A stretch of 38,124 nt of DNA, taken from positions 1-38,124 of the IMG/VR virus record IMGVR_UViG_3300010391_000016; one strand, given 5' to 3'. A program made the position numbers and the translations under genes. The DNA is from a virus. This document shows positions 36,924 through 38,124 of this stretch, in pieces. Below the pieces are notes generated by a model that saw only the letters and a program-made list of their open reading frames with translations, was not told the DNA's origin and did not search any database. The first letter of the stretch is position 1, and each line of letters opens with the position of its first letter.

Positions 36924-37183
36924 AACCCGCCGCCGGAACCGCCAGATTCTTGCGGCGAGATACTTAAACCGGGATACTTGAAAACTCGGAAGTCCATCGC
37001 GTGCTGCTCCAGGTTTCGATCGAGCGTGTTCCGATGGAGCCGGAGCAGCTTCGCGGCTCGAACCTTGTTGCCTTTGGTCTTGCGCAGGGCGGCTGCGAGC
37101 ATCGCCCCGGCAAGCTCAACCCGAGCTTCCCGTAGCGACATGCCAGATGCGACCATTGCGTCTGCAATCTCCTGAATCGTCAT
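36908..37183 (-). CDS. Fis-type helix-turn-helix DNA-binding protein
   Basis: The 91-residue product ends in a Gly/Ser-rich tail. Residues 28-58 (MLAAALRKTKGNKVRAAKLL, then RLHRNTLDRNL) match the C-terminal HTH of Fis and sigma-54 activators. It lacks the activator ATPase domain, so it probably acts as a small DNA-bending or regulatory protein. Start overlaps the upstream stop by 4 nt (ATGA). Confidence 0.75.
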   Translation of the reverse strand: MTIQEIADAMVASGMSLREARVELAGAMLAAALRKTKGNKVRAAKLLRLHRNTLDRNLEQHAMDFRVFKYPGLSISPQESGGSGGGLARGL

Positions 37184-37422
37184 GCGCGCTTGCCTGCCTT
37201 CCTCGCAGCCCGTGCAGCCTTTCGTTCAGCTCGCAATCTGTTCGCAGCGATCTCAGCCGCAAACATGAAGACCGATTCCCAATTGATTGCATACCGCACC
37301 CGAGTGCCCTTGCGGCGGATCATGCAGATCAACGGCTGAGGCTCGACGACGAGTGAACGGCCGCGCACTACGTTGTCGGTCTCAAAACTCAAGCGGGTTT
37401 TACGGCGTGACAAAGCGGTCAT
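37180..37422 (-). CDS. Small conserved-type phage protein (80 aa)
   Basis: ATG 37422 overlaps the stop of a 35-residue membrane gene (ATGA). A compact beta N-terminal part contains 'RGRSLVVEPQPLICMIRRKG' and is followed by a basic helical tail (NRLRAERKAARAARKAGKR). Such beta-plus-basic-tail proteins are common in phage early regions; function unknown. A longer frame to 37521 is out of keeping with the coupled start. Confidence 0.65.
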   Translation of the reverse strand: MTALSRRKTRLSFETDNVVRGRSLVVEPQPLICMIRRKGTRVRYAINWESVFMFAAEIAANRLRAERKAARAARKAGKRA

Positions 37423-37526
37423 CGGCTCAACCCCACCAAGCGCGCCACAACATGCAAATAGAGCGCCGCCGTACAGAACGCTCCCACCAGGATGTAGAGT
37501 ATGGAAACCACGAAAGCCCATTTCAT
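37419..37526 (-). CDS. Tiny membrane protein (35 aa)
   Basis: ATG 37526 follows AAAGGA at good spacing and overlaps the upstream gene's stop (ATGA). The product is a single hydrophobic helix (WAFVVSILYILVGAFCTAAL) followed by a short basic tail. It is one of two consecutive tiny membrane proteins with coupled starts. Function unknown; host-membrane modulation is a possibility. Confidence 0.65.
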   Translation of the reverse strand: MKWAFVVSILYILVGAFCTAALYLHVVARLVGLSR

Positions 37527-37645
37527 CGCAGCGTTCCTTTCCAGAATTCGTACAATACCCGCAACCAGAGCGGCACCGAAAACAAGAGACCCATCCAGAT
37601 CGCGCCGCCAGCTGCTTGTTTTGGCACGTGCCGCGCGGATCTCAC
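37523..37645 (-). CDS. Tiny membrane protein (40 aa)
   Basis: GTG 37645 overlaps the preceding stop (GTGA) and has GGGGG upstream. The N-terminus is basic, followed by one hydrophobic segment (AIWMGLLFSVPLWLRVLY) and a Lys/Arg end. The stop overlaps the next gene's ATG. The chain of overlaps on both sides argues that it is translated. Confidence 0.6.
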   Translation of the reverse strand: MRSARHVPKQAAGGAIWMGLLFSVPLWLRVLYEFWKGTLR

Positions 37646-37890
37646 AATTTCACCCCCGCAGCCTTCACCCAATCCTCAGTCTTCTCCGGCTCGTTAAGCG
37701 CGGAGATTACGAATTGCCAGTCGAAGGCGGCCACGCAGCGCCGCCGGCTATACCAGTGCGGTTTGATCCAGAAGCGGAGCGGCTCCCGACTCCCCATGCT
37801 CGGCGTGGTCAAGAAGTGCGCTTCCACCTCGCAGGCAAGATCCGCTGGCCTTCCCAGCAACCGCACCGTGAATACCGTCAGCTTTCGCAT
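37642..37890 (-). CDS. Unknown small protein (82 aa)
   Basis: ATG 37890 has GAGG seven bases upstream and overlaps the preceding gene by 13 nt. The product is mixed alpha/beta with a Trp/Arg-rich middle (FWIKPHWYSRRRC). No membrane or zinc pattern. Early-gene context; function not recognised. Confidence 0.6.
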   Translation of the reverse strand: MRKLTVFTVRLLGRPADLACEVEAHFLTTPSMGSREPLRFWIKPHWYSRRRCVAAFDWQFVISALNEPEKTEDWVKAAGVKL

Positions 37891-38124
37891 GGCAGAACCT
37901 CGTACAGACTCTTCGAACGATCAAGGACCCGATAGTTAACCTTGCCGCCGGCGCGCAACAGCCGCAGGATCCGGTCGGGCGAACTCGGCGCGTGCTCGAT
38001 GCCGAGGGAAGCAATGTGCTTCTGCAGCTCGGTCAGGTGGAACGTCCGGCGCTGGCCGCAGAAACCGAGAATCGCCTGGCCCATACGGCAGCGGACACGG
38101 CGCAGATCGGCATCTTGGAAAGAC
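37878..38124 (-). CDS. Winged-helix-like small protein, start cut by right edge
   Basis: The frame is open to the window edge, so the first residues are missing; an ATG at 38084 lacks a ribosome site. The visible part reads 'CRMGQAILGFCGQRRTFHL', a helix, 'APSSPDRILRLLRAGGKVNY' and 'YEVLP', which looks like a small winged helix (recognition helix, then wing). Probably binds DNA. The family is not certain. Confidence 0.55.
   Translation of the reverse strand, partial: SFQDADLRRVRCRMGQAILGFCGQRRTFHLTELQKHIASLGIEHAPSSPDRILRLLRAGGKVNYRVLDRSKSLYEVLPCES

Overview
This window is a stretch of tailed-phage genome, or a prophage part, in which every convincing gene lies on the minus strand; read it from right (38124) to left (1). 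The DNA is GC-rich, genes are packed tightly, and 4-nt ATGA or GTGA stop/start overlaps are frequent. No integrase, repressor, tRNA, CRISPR array or bacterial housekeeping gene was seen. The portal resembles the P22 family. There is no long tape-measure gene, and the left end holds internal-virion-like proteins behind a nozzle-like tail gene, so a short-tailed (podovirus-like) member of Caudoviricetes is the best reading. The host is inferred to be an acidobacterium. The main clues are a protein combining Ig-like repeats with a parallel beta-helix, of a type I associate with Acidobacteriota, and a set of Sec signal peptides that mostly leave Gln as the first mature residue.

Right part (about 38.1-31.7 kb), early genes: small DNA-binding and membrane proteins, a Fis-type helix-turn-helix protein, a conserved phage protein that may be a single-strand-annealing partner, a PD-(D/E)XK exonuclease, a coiled-coil protein, an HNH nuclease, and a lambda-O-like replication protein. 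The replication gene itself carries four helically spaced palindromes next to an AT-rich patch, a good candidate origin. Small zinc-binding proteins, a DUF6948-like protein and a pure Gly-X repeat protein follow.

Middle part (31.5-16.5 kb): an HNH nuclease, a DUF5681-type small-terminase candidate, the large terminase and three small Cys-rich proteins. Next come five genes for exported, fibre-like proteins (430, 118, 390, about 1214 and 154 aa). A lysis block follows (XhlA-like protein, M15 endolysin, two-ended membrane protein, tiny membrane protein, holin), then three small genes and another exported fibre-like protein of 557 aa.

Left part (16.5-0 kb), virion genes: portal, a disordered protein, a tiny protein between two terminator hairpins, scaffold, major capsid protein (TTG start), HNH nuclease, a third strong terminator, an exported protein, an exported collagen-like protein, a structural protein, a head-tail adaptor, the nozzle-like protein, two proteins with C-terminal Hint (intein-like) domains, a GNAT-like protein, and two ejection-type proteins, the last cut by the left edge.

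Most notable: two Hint-domain structural proteins in one genome, one with a full splicing-residue set and one truncated; eight Sec-exported phage proteins; the origin candidate inside a coding gene; a hexanucleotide repeat gene with an almost two-bit alphabet; a 12-bp palindromic sequence found three times; and two genes each split by a single -1 frame change. All names come from reading motifs; no database search was run.
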